A stretch of DNA of 7,316 bases from an uncultured Planctomycetaceae bacterium (lineage in GTDB: Bacteria > Planctomycetota > Planctomycetia > Pirellulales > Pirellulaceae). The position numbers and the translations under genes were made by a program. Shown here piece by piece: positions 1-7,316 of this stretch. How positions within the stretch are numbered: position 1 is the first letter of the stretch; the number at the start of each line of letters is the position of its first letter. Where the stretch lies: contig CAIYOB010000680.1 of assembly GCA_903927685.1 (NCBI GenBank), positions 1-7,316 of the forward strand, given 5' to 3'. The notes below the pieces were generated by a model. It worked only from the letters and a program-made list of their open reading frames with translations, was not told where the DNA came from and did no database searches.

Positions 1-301
1 CATGGTGCAGGCTGTTGATCAAGATCTGCCGCAGCCAGGCCAGGAACTCGCGCTCGGTGCGGCCCCGAAACTGACGAAAATCGCGATGGGCCGCTAGCAG
101 CGTCTCCTGCACCAGATCGGACGGGTCCACGCGGCGGCGCAGGCGCTGGTCCAGCTGGGTGGTGGCGAGCACGGCCAGGTAGTTGCGATACAACTGCAGC
201 AACTGGCCGACCCGCTCAAGCTGACCTTGACGAGCTTCCTGCAACAGCTGCTCGGCGGGGATCTGGTCGCTTCGGCTTTCCTGCGTCTGTCCCTGGTTCA
301 T
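1..301 (-). CDS. ECF-type sigma-70 family RNA polymerase sigma factor (N-terminal part)
   Basis: This reads leftwards from an ATG at 301 and is still open at the window edge, so only 100 complete codons are visible. The protein begins MNQGQTQESRSDQ. A helical segment follows (residues 15-55, LYRNYLAVLATTQLDQRLRRR), then the hallmark of sigma region 2 at about residues 58-80 (VDPSDLVQETLLAAHRDFRQF) and a conserved tryptophan helix (EFLAWLRQILINSL, 85-98). Region 2 binds core polymerase and the -10 element. The DPSDLVQET...AHRDF wording is what I know from the expanded planctomycete ECF groups. Region 4, which reads the -35 element, should lie beyond the left edge. There is no strong ribosome binding site: a GGGAAG lies 12 nt upstream. 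No anti-sigma factor is visible. The gene is divergent from the AraC regulator across a 522-nt gap. Family assignment is secure; its regulon is unknown. Confidence 0.9.
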   Translation of the reverse strand, partial: MNQGQTQESRSDQIPAEQLLQEARQGQLERVGQLLQLYRNYLAVLATTQLDQRLRRRVDPSDLVQETLLAAHRDFRQFRGRTEREFLAWLRQILINSLHH

Positions 302-428
302 ACGCGGATCTGCTTCCCGAAATTCTGCCTGTTTGCCTTCTAGCGCCCGCCGCCCAATTCACGCAACCTTCCTAGCATCAGGCCTTGCCAACCGCTGTTT
401 GGCCGCCTTGGTTGGACGGTGTGCTCGC

Positions 429-454
429 GGGCGGGTTCCCTTCTTCACCCGCCC
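429..454. repeat. GC-rich 8-bp inverted repeat (hairpin)
   Basis: The arms GGGCGGGT (429-436) and ACCCGCCC (447-454) are perfectly complementary around a 10-nt pyrimidine-rich loop. There is no T-run after it on either strand, so it is not a standard intrinsic terminator. It lies 128 nt upstream of the sigma factor start, where it could form in that gene's leader or serve as a protein site. In sequence this GC-rich, chance cannot be excluded. Confidence 0.4.
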
Positions 455-757
455 CGAATCCTCTGCAAAGACGAACGGAAATGCCTTCCGGACGAATGGA
501 TATCTTGGGGCCGCGCACGCTGTGCCGGGGCACTCTTGTAATAACGGCAGGGCCGGGCGTTTATTGCAGTCGCATTGGCTCAAAGTGGGGAAAGGGATGA
601 TGGCCGCCTGGATTTCGACGGGCGAACGTGTCCGGCGACGGGAAGATGCCTGGCACACCCTCGCGGCCGGCGTCCAAACCGCCGTCAGCGACGCCGTGTG
701 ACATTCACCTTGCCATTTCGTCCTAAGATATCCGGCGGGGTTCTTGCTCCAACGCCA

Positions 758-774
758 CGCGGACCGGTTCCGCG
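758..774. promoter_or_regulatory. Short palindrome upstream of the AraC gene (possible operator)
   Basis: CGCGGA (758-763) and TCCGCG (769-774) form a perfect 6-bp inverted repeat around CCGGT, ending 49 nt before the ATG at 824. Its position in the divergent region upstream of a regulator gene fits an operator or a leader hairpin. AraC-type proteins more often bind direct or degenerate repeats, so autoregulation through this site is only a guess. No second copy was seen in the window. Confidence 0.25.
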
Positions 775-823
775 ACCCTGACGGGCATCGTTCCAGCTGT
801 CGAACACAACTCTTGGCCATTTG

Positions 824-1768
824 ATGATCCCAGCGAGTGATCCACTCTCTGCCGTCCTACGGCGCTGGTCACTTCCCTGTCGGCGAACAGGGCTGGCCAG
901 GCTGAATGCTCCCTGGGCGTTCGCGGTTCCCAGGGGGGCCGCGGCCCTGTACGTGGTGCTGGGCGGTGAGTGCCTGCTGACGGTTGAATCCGGGGCCGCG
1001 GCCGAGCGCCTGCAGCCTGGCGATATCCTGCTGCTGACGCACGGCGATGCCCATCGGCTGCAAGACCGCCTGGACAGCCCGTTGCAGCCCTTTCCGGAAG
1101 GTCTCGACGCCGCACGCCGGGAGACGCCGGAGGACATGGCCCCGCCGTCCGCACATCTCCTGTTCGCCTGTTTCTCGCTGGAATCGTACGGCGATCACTC
1201 GACGACGCACGGTTTGCCGGAGCGTATTCGCCTGACCTTGGACGCCAGTCCGACGCTCCGGGGTTTCGAGACGATCGCCCAACTGGTAGCCGCCGAACAG
1301 GCCGCCGCGGCGCCGGGTTGGCAGGCAGTCGTCGAGCGTTGGGCGCAAACGCTGCTGGTACAGACCTTGCGCGAGTATCTCCTTGGCGACTCGTCAGTCG
1401 CTGTCCCCCGGCAGAACGCCGCAAGTCATCCCTGCCTGGCTGCCGTCCTGGACGAGACCATCGGTCCGGCCGTGGGGTTGATCCATCGCCGGCCGGAAGA
1501 AGCGTGGACCGTCACGGCGCTGGCCGAACAAGTGAACATGTCGAAATCCGCGTTCTCGGAACGGTTTCGCGAGGTCGTGGGTCAGCCGCCACTGCACTAC
1601 CTGACCGCACAGCGGATGCGTAAGGCGTGCCAGCTGCTGCGGGAAACGCGGCTGGGCGTCAAAGAGATCTCCGGCCAGGTCGGCTACGAGTCGGCGTCCT
1701 CGTTCAGCAACGCGTTTAAACGCTACCTGGGCAAGAGCCCGGCCGGATACCGCAGGACTTCCACCTAG
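824..1768 (+). CDS. AraC-family transcriptional regulator with N-terminal cupin domain
   Basis: This 314-residue DNA-binding regulator has the typical length of cupin_6/AraC proteins. An N-terminal cupin sensor covers about residues 5-190, with the characteristic VLGGECLLTV strand (45-54) and the LQPGDILLLTHGDAHRL turn (63-79). A C-terminal AraC domain covers about 215-311 and has two helix-turn-helix units. The first is TALAEQVNMSKSAFSERFREVVG (231-253), written here as adjoining TALAEQVNMS and KSAFSERFREVVG. The second is KEISGQVGYESASSF onwards (280-303), ending in the family signature SPAGYRR. I chose ATG 824 because the frame's first possible start at 821 is a TTG; neither has a clear ribosome binding site. 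Relatives often sit beside a divergent oxidoreductase gene that they control, but here the divergent gene is a sigma factor, so the target and ligand are unknown. It converges with the lipoprotein gene. Confidence 0.93.
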   Translation: MIPASDPLSAVLRRWSLPCRRTGLARLNAPWAFAVPRGAAALYVVLGGECLLTVESGAAAERLQPGDILLLTHGDAHRLQDRLDSPLQPFPEGLDAARRETPEDMAPPSAHLLFACFSLESYGDHSTTHGLPERIRLTLDASPTLRGFETIAQLVAAEQAAAAPGWQAVVERWAQTLLVQTLREYLLGDSSVAVPRQNAASHPCLAAVLDETIGPAVGLIHRRPEEAWTVTALAEQVNMSKSAFSERFREVVGQPPLHYLTAQRMRKACQLLRETRLGVKEISGQVGYESASSFSNAFKRYLGKSPAGYRRTST

Positions 1769-2036
1769 TTTTCGGCCATGCTTAGACGAGCGAACGGGCC
1801 ACGGCCTGCTGTTGTGGTACGTCCTGCAGCAGATCGAGCCGTTACGCAGCATGGACACGAGTCTGCGATGCAGCGCACGGATACCGAATACATGGGCAGG
1901 TTGGAAGTGGAACTGCAGACGGCCGTTCTGAGGGCCGGACGGAAACGCAAGCAGCGCGTCTACGGGAATTGCTGGCACGCCAGCAGGAACGCCGACTCCG
2001 CGTGCAAGGCGTTTTCATCCTCACGCTGCCGGCGTT
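1769..2036. other. Convergent intergenic region with a short hairpin
   Basis: These 268 bases lie between the convergent stops at 1768 (plus) and 2037 (minus). A perfect 6-bp hairpin with a 4-nt loop (TGCTGG-CACG-CCAGCA, 1970-1985) sits 52 nt past the lipoprotein stop, and a weaker 5-bp one (CGGCC/GGCCG) spans 1920-1937. Neither is followed by a T-run on either strand, so neither is a textbook terminator, although the first could act in both directions. Plus-strand frames contain short helix-like stretches (such as ARLRELLARQQERRLRV) but no complete gene. Confidence 0.4.
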
Positions 2037-4100
2037 TCAAAAGACCTTCGCCTGCTGCAGATCTCCCCGATAGACCCGAACCCGTTTGCCGAACAGGTCG
2101 ATTCGGAACCGATCCTGGCCGTAGCGAAGCAGGATCGAGGTGGTGTCGCCTACGCCCTGGTACGGATCGAATGCGACGACCGCGATCTGGCGGTCTTTGA
2201 CGGCTCCGGTGACGATAGGGCGTTTGTCCCGCGCCACGTCACACATGGTCGAGCCATTCGCGGGCGGGGTGTACCAGGACTTGCCGTCGTCCAGGCTGTA
2301 TTCAAAGTCGAGCCTCGTTCCGCCAGCGACGAGATCCGCGATCTGCGTGTACTTCCATGCCGCCAGCGCGTAGTAAACCGGCGAGTAGGCCAGGCAGTGC
2401 GTCCCGGGAACCTCCGAGCGGCCCGGCGGCGTGCCCGGCACGTCCGGCTGCCAACTGCCGCGCGGATCCTGGTAGTCGGTCGCGTATTTCACCTGCCAGA
2501 ACGCGGCGTTCGGATCGCGCGAGGTCGTGAAGAAGGAATCCCAGAGGTAGGTTCCGTCGCCTTCCAGAAAACCGAACAGAGCCAGTTGCTCGGTGACGTT
2601 CGGGGCCACGGGCAGGCGTTCCTTCCACGTCACCACCCCCGGCGGATCCGTGGTGCGAGTGCGGAAAGGAAGCGCGGGATGGTGATAGTTGCCTTCCAGA
2701 ATCGCCATGCCGAACCAGATCGGCGGCTTGCCGCGATTGACCGGCAGGCGGCGGTTCACCCGGGTGAAATGGATCCAGGAGGGGAAGGTGTAATCGAAGC
2801 GAAATTGCCGCAGCTCGTCGTCGTAGCCGAAGAGGTGGTCGAAGTAGGTTGTGACGCAAACCGCACCGAACAGCTCAGCCAACGAGGTCTTCTGGCCTCC
2901 CACCTCCACCTGGCGCGTGATGGCACGGTGCGCCACCGCCATGGCCTTGGCCGGATCCGAGTAATGCTCCGCCAGAACCGGGAAGGTCGCGGACCACTTC
3001 TGGTCGCCGCTGGGCTGCCATTTTCGATAGGGTGGCGCGCCACTCCAGAAATCGCTCGGCTTGCAGAGTGGATTGCGGCGGCGCAACTCCTGGAAAAAGA
3101 CGCACAGACGCTCGATTGTGGCCGGCTGGTAGTCGTCATGCCAGAACTCTTCGTCGAGGAAGAAGTACTCGGCAAAGCTGGCGGCTGCCGCGCGGTTGGC
3201 CACGTGGGCCAGCGAGCATTCCATGAACGCATTTTCGCTGGGCGAGATGTGGTCGTGCTGTTCGTTGGGGTTGGGCTTCGAGCCGATGCCCTCGTTCAGA
3301 AAGCCGCCCATCGTGATCGCTCGCCGCGTGGTCGGCAGCTGATCAAAGTCGGCTCCGACTCCGGCAATGTGGGTCACGCCGTGGCGGAACATGTCGGAGA
3401 ACGTCAGCCCCTCGGCATAGCGCCCGAGAATGAAGACCTTGTCGGGCGGAAGCTGAAATGGCGGCAGCAACTGCGTGTGCAGCGGCAGCCGGTCCCCGGC
3501 GCGAAAGCGAAACTGCGCGGGGTCTTCGCGGATCTCCCGCAACACACCCGTCGTGTCTTGGGCCTCACGCACCGTCCTGCGAACTCCGCTGCCGCCGACC
3601 CACAAAAAGGCCGCATCGCAGGCTTTGCGCGGATCGTCTCCCGTCCAGAAATCCCCGAGCGGCCGCGGTTTGCTGAGTTCGTACAGATGCACCAGGTACA
3701 GGCGGTTGGGTTCCACTTCCACGTCCGTCAACGGCTGGGGCTGCTGCTCGTCGCCGATGAAGTCCCAGTCCACGAAGTAGAAGACGCTGCGGTCGGAAGG
3801 CTGGTAGCCCGAGACGTTATTCAGGAAATACCTCCCGTCCTTCTCCTCGACCGTGAGCTTGAGCTTCGACTCGTCCGTGCTATCGCACCAAAACAGCGGT
3901 TCGTCCGCGGACGGCGCCGGGGCTGTCTGCGCCGAACTGTCAGGCTGCACCCAACGGACGTTCGTGATCGACACGGCGCGTCCGGGATGACCGCCGGCGT
4001 GAATCTGCTCCGCGCCGAGGCGGTGCTCCGACCGGCAGGCGAGCAACCCCAAACCGACGAGGATGAGTGCGGTGAGTTGGCGATGCTTGTTGAGTCTCAT
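2037..4100 (-). CDS. Uncharacterised large lipoprotein (possible glycosidase-like barrel)
   Basis: This 687-residue protein has no family I recognise. It begins with a clear lipoprotein signal: a basic start (MRLNKHRQ), the hydrophobic run LTALILVGLGLLA and a lipobox LLAC with the lipidated cysteine at 22. It is therefore probably membrane-anchored outside the cytoplasm. ATG 4100 was preferred over GTG 4139 because it puts the signal at the very N-terminus. The middle (about 220-525) alternates hydrophobic strands and helices like a (beta/alpha) barrel: KVFILGRYAEGLTFSDMF, GVTHIAGVGADFD, then an acidic aromatic cluster YFFLDEEFWHDDY (312-324) and ALFGFLEGDGTYLWDSFF (507-524). The DEE and DD residues could be catalytic, as in a glycoside hydrolase, but this is inference. 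The C-terminus (about 595-680) looks like a beta-sandwich (FEYSLDDGKSWY). It is probably transcribed on its own. Confidence 0.82.
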   Translation of the reverse strand: MRLNKHRQLTALILVGLGLLACRSEHRLGAEQIHAGGHPGRAVSITNVRWVQPDSSAQTAPAPSADEPLFWCDSTDESKLKLTVEEKDGRYFLNNVSGYQPSDRSVFYFVDWDFIGDEQQPQPLTDVEVEPNRLYLVHLYELSKPRPLGDFWTGDDPRKACDAAFLWVGGSGVRRTVREAQDTTGVLREIREDPAQFRFRAGDRLPLHTQLLPPFQLPPDKVFILGRYAEGLTFSDMFRHGVTHIAGVGADFDQLPTTRRAITMGGFLNEGIGSKPNPNEQHDHISPSENAFMECSLAHVANRAAAASFAEYFFLDEEFWHDDYQPATIERLCVFFQELRRRNPLCKPSDFWSGAPPYRKWQPSGDQKWSATFPVLAEHYSDPAKAMAVAHRAITRQVEVGGQKTSLAELFGAVCVTTYFDHLFGYDDELRQFRFDYTFPSWIHFTRVNRRLPVNRGKPPIWFGMAILEGNYHHPALPFRTRTTDPPGVVTWKERLPVAPNVTEQLALFGFLEGDGTYLWDSFFTTSRDPNAAFWQVKYATDYQDPRGSWQPDVPGTPPGRSEVPGTHCLAYSPVYYALAAWKYTQIADLVAGGTRLDFEYSLDDGKSWYTPPANGSTMCDVARDKRPIVTGAVKDRQIAVVAFDPYQGVGDTTSILLRYGQDRFRIDLFGKRVRVYRGDLQQAKVF

Positions 4101-4135
4101 CGTGGAGCGATTCTGCGTGTGGGCCGTAGCATCGT

Positions 4136-4267
4136 TCACGAAATAGAGTCCTCGTTTAACGCCAAGCCGGCAGGCGACGGCCTGGGTGGCCGCATCCGGC
4201 TGATCCGCCGTCGCCTGCCGGCTCGGCGTTAAACGAACTGAGCCGAAATGGGGAAGTTATTTCGTGA
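4136..4267. repeat. Outer 10-bp inverted repeat framing the large palindrome
   Basis: TCACGAAATA (4136-4145) is matched exactly by TATTTCGTGA (4258-4267). The pair brackets the larger palindrome at 4152-4236 almost symmetrically, with 6 nt on the left and 21 nt on the right. Together they give a nested inverted-repeat unit of 132 nt, the form expected of a small non-autonomous mobile element or a palindromic intergenic repeat. I could not find a target-site duplication at its edges. The left arm ends within 36 nt of the lipoprotein ATG. Confidence 0.45.
4152..4236. repeat. Near-perfect palindrome, two 30-nt arms (REP- or MITE-like)
   Basis: Left arm 4152-4181 and right arm 4207-4236 are reverse complements over 30 positions with a single mismatch (A4164 opposite C4224). 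Each arm starts TCGTTTAACGCC at its outer edge and continues into the GC-rich core AGCCGGCAGGCGACGG. The 25-nt centre contains a further 4-bp hairpin, GCCG-CATC-CGGC (4189-4200). Transcribed from either strand it would fold into a very stable stem, and as DNA it could extrude a cruciform. It has no T-run, so it is not a standard terminator, although it could end or protect transcripts. Its layout resembles dispersed palindromic repeats of bacterial intergenic regions. That it recurs in this genome is expected but unproven. Confidence 0.8.
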
Positions 4268-4299
4268 GCGCTGCTAGCGGAGTAAGTGGTGGGACATGA

Positions 4300-4317
4300 T
4301 CGGAAAGTGCTTTCCGA
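4300..4317. repeat. 7-bp hairpin with GTGC loop
   Basis: TCGGAAA (4300-4306) and TTTCCGA (4311-4317) pair perfectly around GTGC. It lies 132 nt past the kinase stop and 64 nt to the right of the large palindrome. It is too far from the kinase stop, and lacks a T-run, to be a convincing terminator. It may belong to the same intergenic repeat tract or be a binding site. Confidence 0.4.
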
Positions 4318-4401
4318 CTTCAGGTCTGAGGCTAAGCGGGGAAACGTGGTGGGTCAAGTGGGTGACATCGCTTGGCTGGCAGCACGCCGCCGGTCAATGT
4401 C

Positions 4402-4422
4402 GGAGACCCTTATCAGGTCTCC
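4402..4422 (-). terminator. Possible terminator of the small protein-kinase operon
   Basis: GGAGACC (4402-4408) and GGTCTCC (4416-4422) form a perfect 7-bp stem with a 7-nt loop, starting 27 nt beyond the kinase stop in the direction of transcription. The position suits transcription termination or 3'-end protection. There is no U-tract after the stem on the minus strand, so it is not a canonical intrinsic terminator. The kinase stop codon itself lies in the TGAA loop of a further 5-bp hairpin (CGGCC/GGCCG, 4443-4456). Confidence 0.4.
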
Positions 4423-4448
4423 AATTCGGCAGCTTGCCCTGGCGGCCT

Positions 4449-6667
<2,219 letters not shown>

Positions 6668-6671
<4 letters not shown>

Positions 6672-7042
6672 GCCAGGCGACCTTGCAGCCAGTTCCGGGC
6701 CTCGTCAAGATCGCTGAACGCCCGCACGATCAACCCCCGGTTCACGGCAAAGGTCTCCCAATCGAGCGCGTCCTGCAACAGCCTGGGATGGCAAACGATC
6801 GCGACTCGACAAACGCGCGGTACGTGCTCGGCAATCACCGCCGCGGCTTCGTACGTGTCGATCGTGTTCAGGCGGTATTCCAATTCGCGTTCGTCGCACA
6901 GGACGCGGGTCACGCCCTCCTGCTGGCATTCGGCGATCAACGCCAGCCCATACTGCTGCACATCGGCCAAATCCTCGTCGTAACCGGAGGCTTTGACAAA
7001 CAGCGTGCCGTCTTGGACTGTCGTGGTGTATTGGATCGCCAT
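6668..7042 (-). CDS. Small SpoIIAA/STAS-like protein coupled to the kinase
   Basis: This 124-residue soluble protein has alternating strands and helices: a beta-hairpin start ([18 protein letters not shown], 3-20), a helix [18 protein letters not shown] (24-41), strand [10 protein letters not shown] (46-55), a helix from [13 protein letters not shown] (62-74), strand RVAIVCHP (79-86), then [15 protein letters not shown] (95-109) and a final helix. This resembles SpoIIAA-like/STAS-fold proteins that I associate with sensor kinase genes; their biochemical role is not established. ATG 7042 is preferred over GTG 7162: it has a GGAGAG site 7 nt upstream, whereas 7162 lies upstream of the promoter. 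Its TGA overlaps the kinase ATG by 4 nt, so the two are made together and probably act together. I see no STAS phosphorylation serine that I can place with confidence. Confidence 0.85.
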
Positions 7043-7049
7043 CGCAACG

Positions 7050-7055
7050 CTCTCC
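7050..7055 (-). promoter_or_regulatory. Shine-Dalgarno site of the small protein
   Basis: On the minus strand GGAGAG (7055 to 7050) precedes the ATG at 7042 by 7 nt. It is the best ribosome binding site in the window and decides the start of the small SpoIIAA-like gene. Confidence 0.7.
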
Positions 7056-7120
7056 AACGTCTTGTGCAACCATCGCTCGGGGCGGCAGAGCCATCCGCTA
7101 AACCGCCAGTTAACACTCCC

Positions 7121-7149
7121 ATCATATCGCAGACGGCAATTCTTGCCAT
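7121..7149 (-). promoter_or_regulatory. Sigma70-like promoter of the small protein-kinase operon
   Basis: Read on the minus strand, a -35 box ATGGCA (7149-7144; four of six match TTGACA) is followed by a 17-nt spacer and a -10 box TATGAT (7126-7121; five of six match TATAAT). Transcription would start near 7114, giving a leader of about 70 nt that ends in the Shine-Dalgarno site at 7055-7050. The optimal spacing and the strong -10 box make this the best promoter candidate in the window. Confidence 0.6.
7135..7147. promoter_or_regulatory. Inverted repeat inside the operon promoter (possible operator)
   Basis: GGCAA (7135-7139) and TTGCC (7143-7147) form a perfect GGCAA-N3-TTGCC repeat. It lies in the spacer and over the edge of the -35 box of the promoter at 7121-7149. 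A protein bound here would block RNA polymerase, so repression is the simplest reading. The 5-bp half-sites are short, and chance is possible. Confidence 0.35.
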
Positions 7150-7247
7150 GCGGGGTCCTCACACAGGGGTGGTGCGGAGGCGATTGCCGGGCACCGCAAT
7201 GCGCGGCCGGTTGGCAGGCTGCCGAACAGGAAAGTCTGTGGGCGCTG

Positions 7248-7316
7248 CTACGCCAGGAGTTGCTGCACGACTTGACCGTGCACGTCGGTCAAACGGTAGT
7301 CCCGGCCCTGGAAGCG
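7248..7316 (-). CDS. DUF1501-type protein, C-terminal tail only
   Basis: Only the last 22 codons and a TAG stop (7250-7248) are inside the window; the gene starts beyond the right edge. The visible tail includes FQGRDYRLTDVHGQVV and ends QQLLA. This matches the closing motif I know from DUF1501 proteins (GRDFRLTDVHG...), a family greatly expanded in Planctomycetota, related to sulfatase/alkaline phosphatase-type proteins and commonly found beside cytochrome-containing DUF1549/DUF1553 genes. The promoter at 7121-7149 lies downstream on the same strand, so the kinase operon need not be read from this gene. No clear terminator separates them; short stems between 7180 and 7240 lack T-runs. Confidence 0.75.
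   Translation of the reverse strand, partial: RFQGRDYRLTDVHGQVVQQLLA

Larger units (their letters stand above)
302..823. other. Divergent non-coding region between sigma factor and AraC gene
   Basis: These 522 bases separate the two divergent starts at 301 and 824 and must hold both promoters. I found no convincing gene. The longest open frames (333-701 on plus, from a TTG; 359-820 on minus) give arginine-, proline- and serine-rich translations with no recognisable motif, and neither has a ribosome binding site. Two perfect short inverted repeats, at 429-454 and 758-774, are listed separately. A TAAGAT at 724-729 resembles a -10 box, but the nearest -35-like GTGACA (698-703) is 20 nt away, too far for a normal sigma70 spacer. 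I therefore do not call a promoter. Confidence 0.6.
4101..4448. other. Structured intergenic region between kinase and lipoprotein genes
   Basis: These 348 bases separate the kinase stop (4449) from the lipoprotein start (4100). They are unusually rich in inverted repeats: a 10-bp outer pair (4136-4145/4258-4267), two 30-nt arms with one mismatch (4152-4236), a 7-bp hairpin at 4300-4317 and a 7-bp hairpin at 4402-4422. A small CGCT/AGCG hairpin also occurs at 4269-4279, and the 8-mer TCAGGTCT occurs twice (4320-4327, 4413-4420). I see no gene here; the plus-strand frame that opens at 4296 is a shadow running antisense through the kinase. The lipoprotein promoter must lie in or near the palindromic element, but no convincing -35/-10 pair was found. 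Confidence 0.6.

Noticed and set aside
333..701. 122-codon plus-strand frame in the divergent gap
   Set aside because: It starts with TTG, has no ribosome binding site, and its composition is not protein-like.
698..729. GTGACA and TAAGAT as a promoter for the AraC gene
   Set aside because: The spacer is 20 nt, too long for a normal sigma70 promoter, and no better -35 box lies at the right distance.
359..820. 153-codon minus-strand frame in the divergent gap, starting with an ATG
   Set aside because: The translation is a low-information mix of R, P, S and A without motif or ribosome binding site, and codon third positions lack the strong G/C bias of the neighbouring genes.
1920..1937. CGGCC/GGCCG hairpin as a terminator for the AraC gene
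   Set aside because: The stem is only 5 bp with an 8-nt loop, has no T-run, and lies 150 nt past the stop codon.
1778..2200. 140-codon plus-strand frame after the AraC gene, with coiled-coil-like words in neighbouring frames (ARLRELLARQQERRLRV)
   Set aside because: It runs antisense into the end of the lipoprotein gene. The helix-like pieces fall in different frames and no parent family could be named, so a decayed gene is possible but unsupported.
2397..4232. Open frame of 611 codons on the plus strand, antisense to the lipoprotein gene
   Set aside because: Its composition is shadow-like and it has no motif or signal. The opposite frame has a lipobox and protein-like strand and helix patterns.
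7183..7200. ATTGC/GCAAT stem as a terminator for the DUF1501-type gene
   Set aside because: Only 5 bp pair before a mismatch, and no T-run follows on the minus strand.

Overview
The window is GC-rich bacterial chromosome, most likely from the phylum Planctomycetota. The clues are the 22-residue C-terminal tail of a DUF1501-type protein at the right edge, an ECF sigma factor of the planctomycete type (DPSDLVQETLLAAHRDF) at the left edge, and loose gene packing with long non-coding gaps and few Shine-Dalgarno sites. The phylum assignment is an inference from remembered family patterns. No database search was possible.

Layout. 1-301 (-): N-terminal 100 residues of an ECF-type sigma factor, cut by the window edge. 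302-823: divergent non-coding gap with two perfect hairpins. 824-1768 (+): AraC-family regulator with an N-terminal cupin. 1769-2036: convergent gap. 2037-4100 (-): large unrecognised lipoprotein of 687 residues. 4101-4448: gap with a striking inverted repeat (two 30-nt arms, one mismatch) nested inside a second 10-bp inverted repeat, plus two further hairpins. 4449-6671 (-): MASE1 membrane-sensor hybrid histidine kinase. 6668-7042 (-): small SpoIIAA/STAS-like protein whose stop codon overlaps the kinase start (ATGA). 7043-7247: control region of that pair, with a good sigma70-like promoter, an inverted repeat between its -35 and -10 boxes, and a Shine-Dalgarno site. 7248-7316 (-): end of the DUF1501-type gene.

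How the genes fit together. The small protein and the hybrid kinase form a tight two-gene operon and probably one signalling unit: a membrane sensor that autophosphorylates on H354 and passes phosphate to its own receiver D655, plus a small cytoplasmic partner. No HPt domain or output regulator is visible, so the downstream target lies elsewhere. The lipoprotein follows on the same strand but is separated by a hairpin and the palindromic element, so it is probably transcribed independently. The AraC regulator and sigma factor are divergent regulators with no visible target gene in the window.

Start codons were revised where the longest open frame used a rare codon: ATG 824 rather than TTG 821 (AraC), ATG 4100 rather than GTG 4139 (lipoprotein), and ATG 7042 rather than GTG 7162 (small protein).
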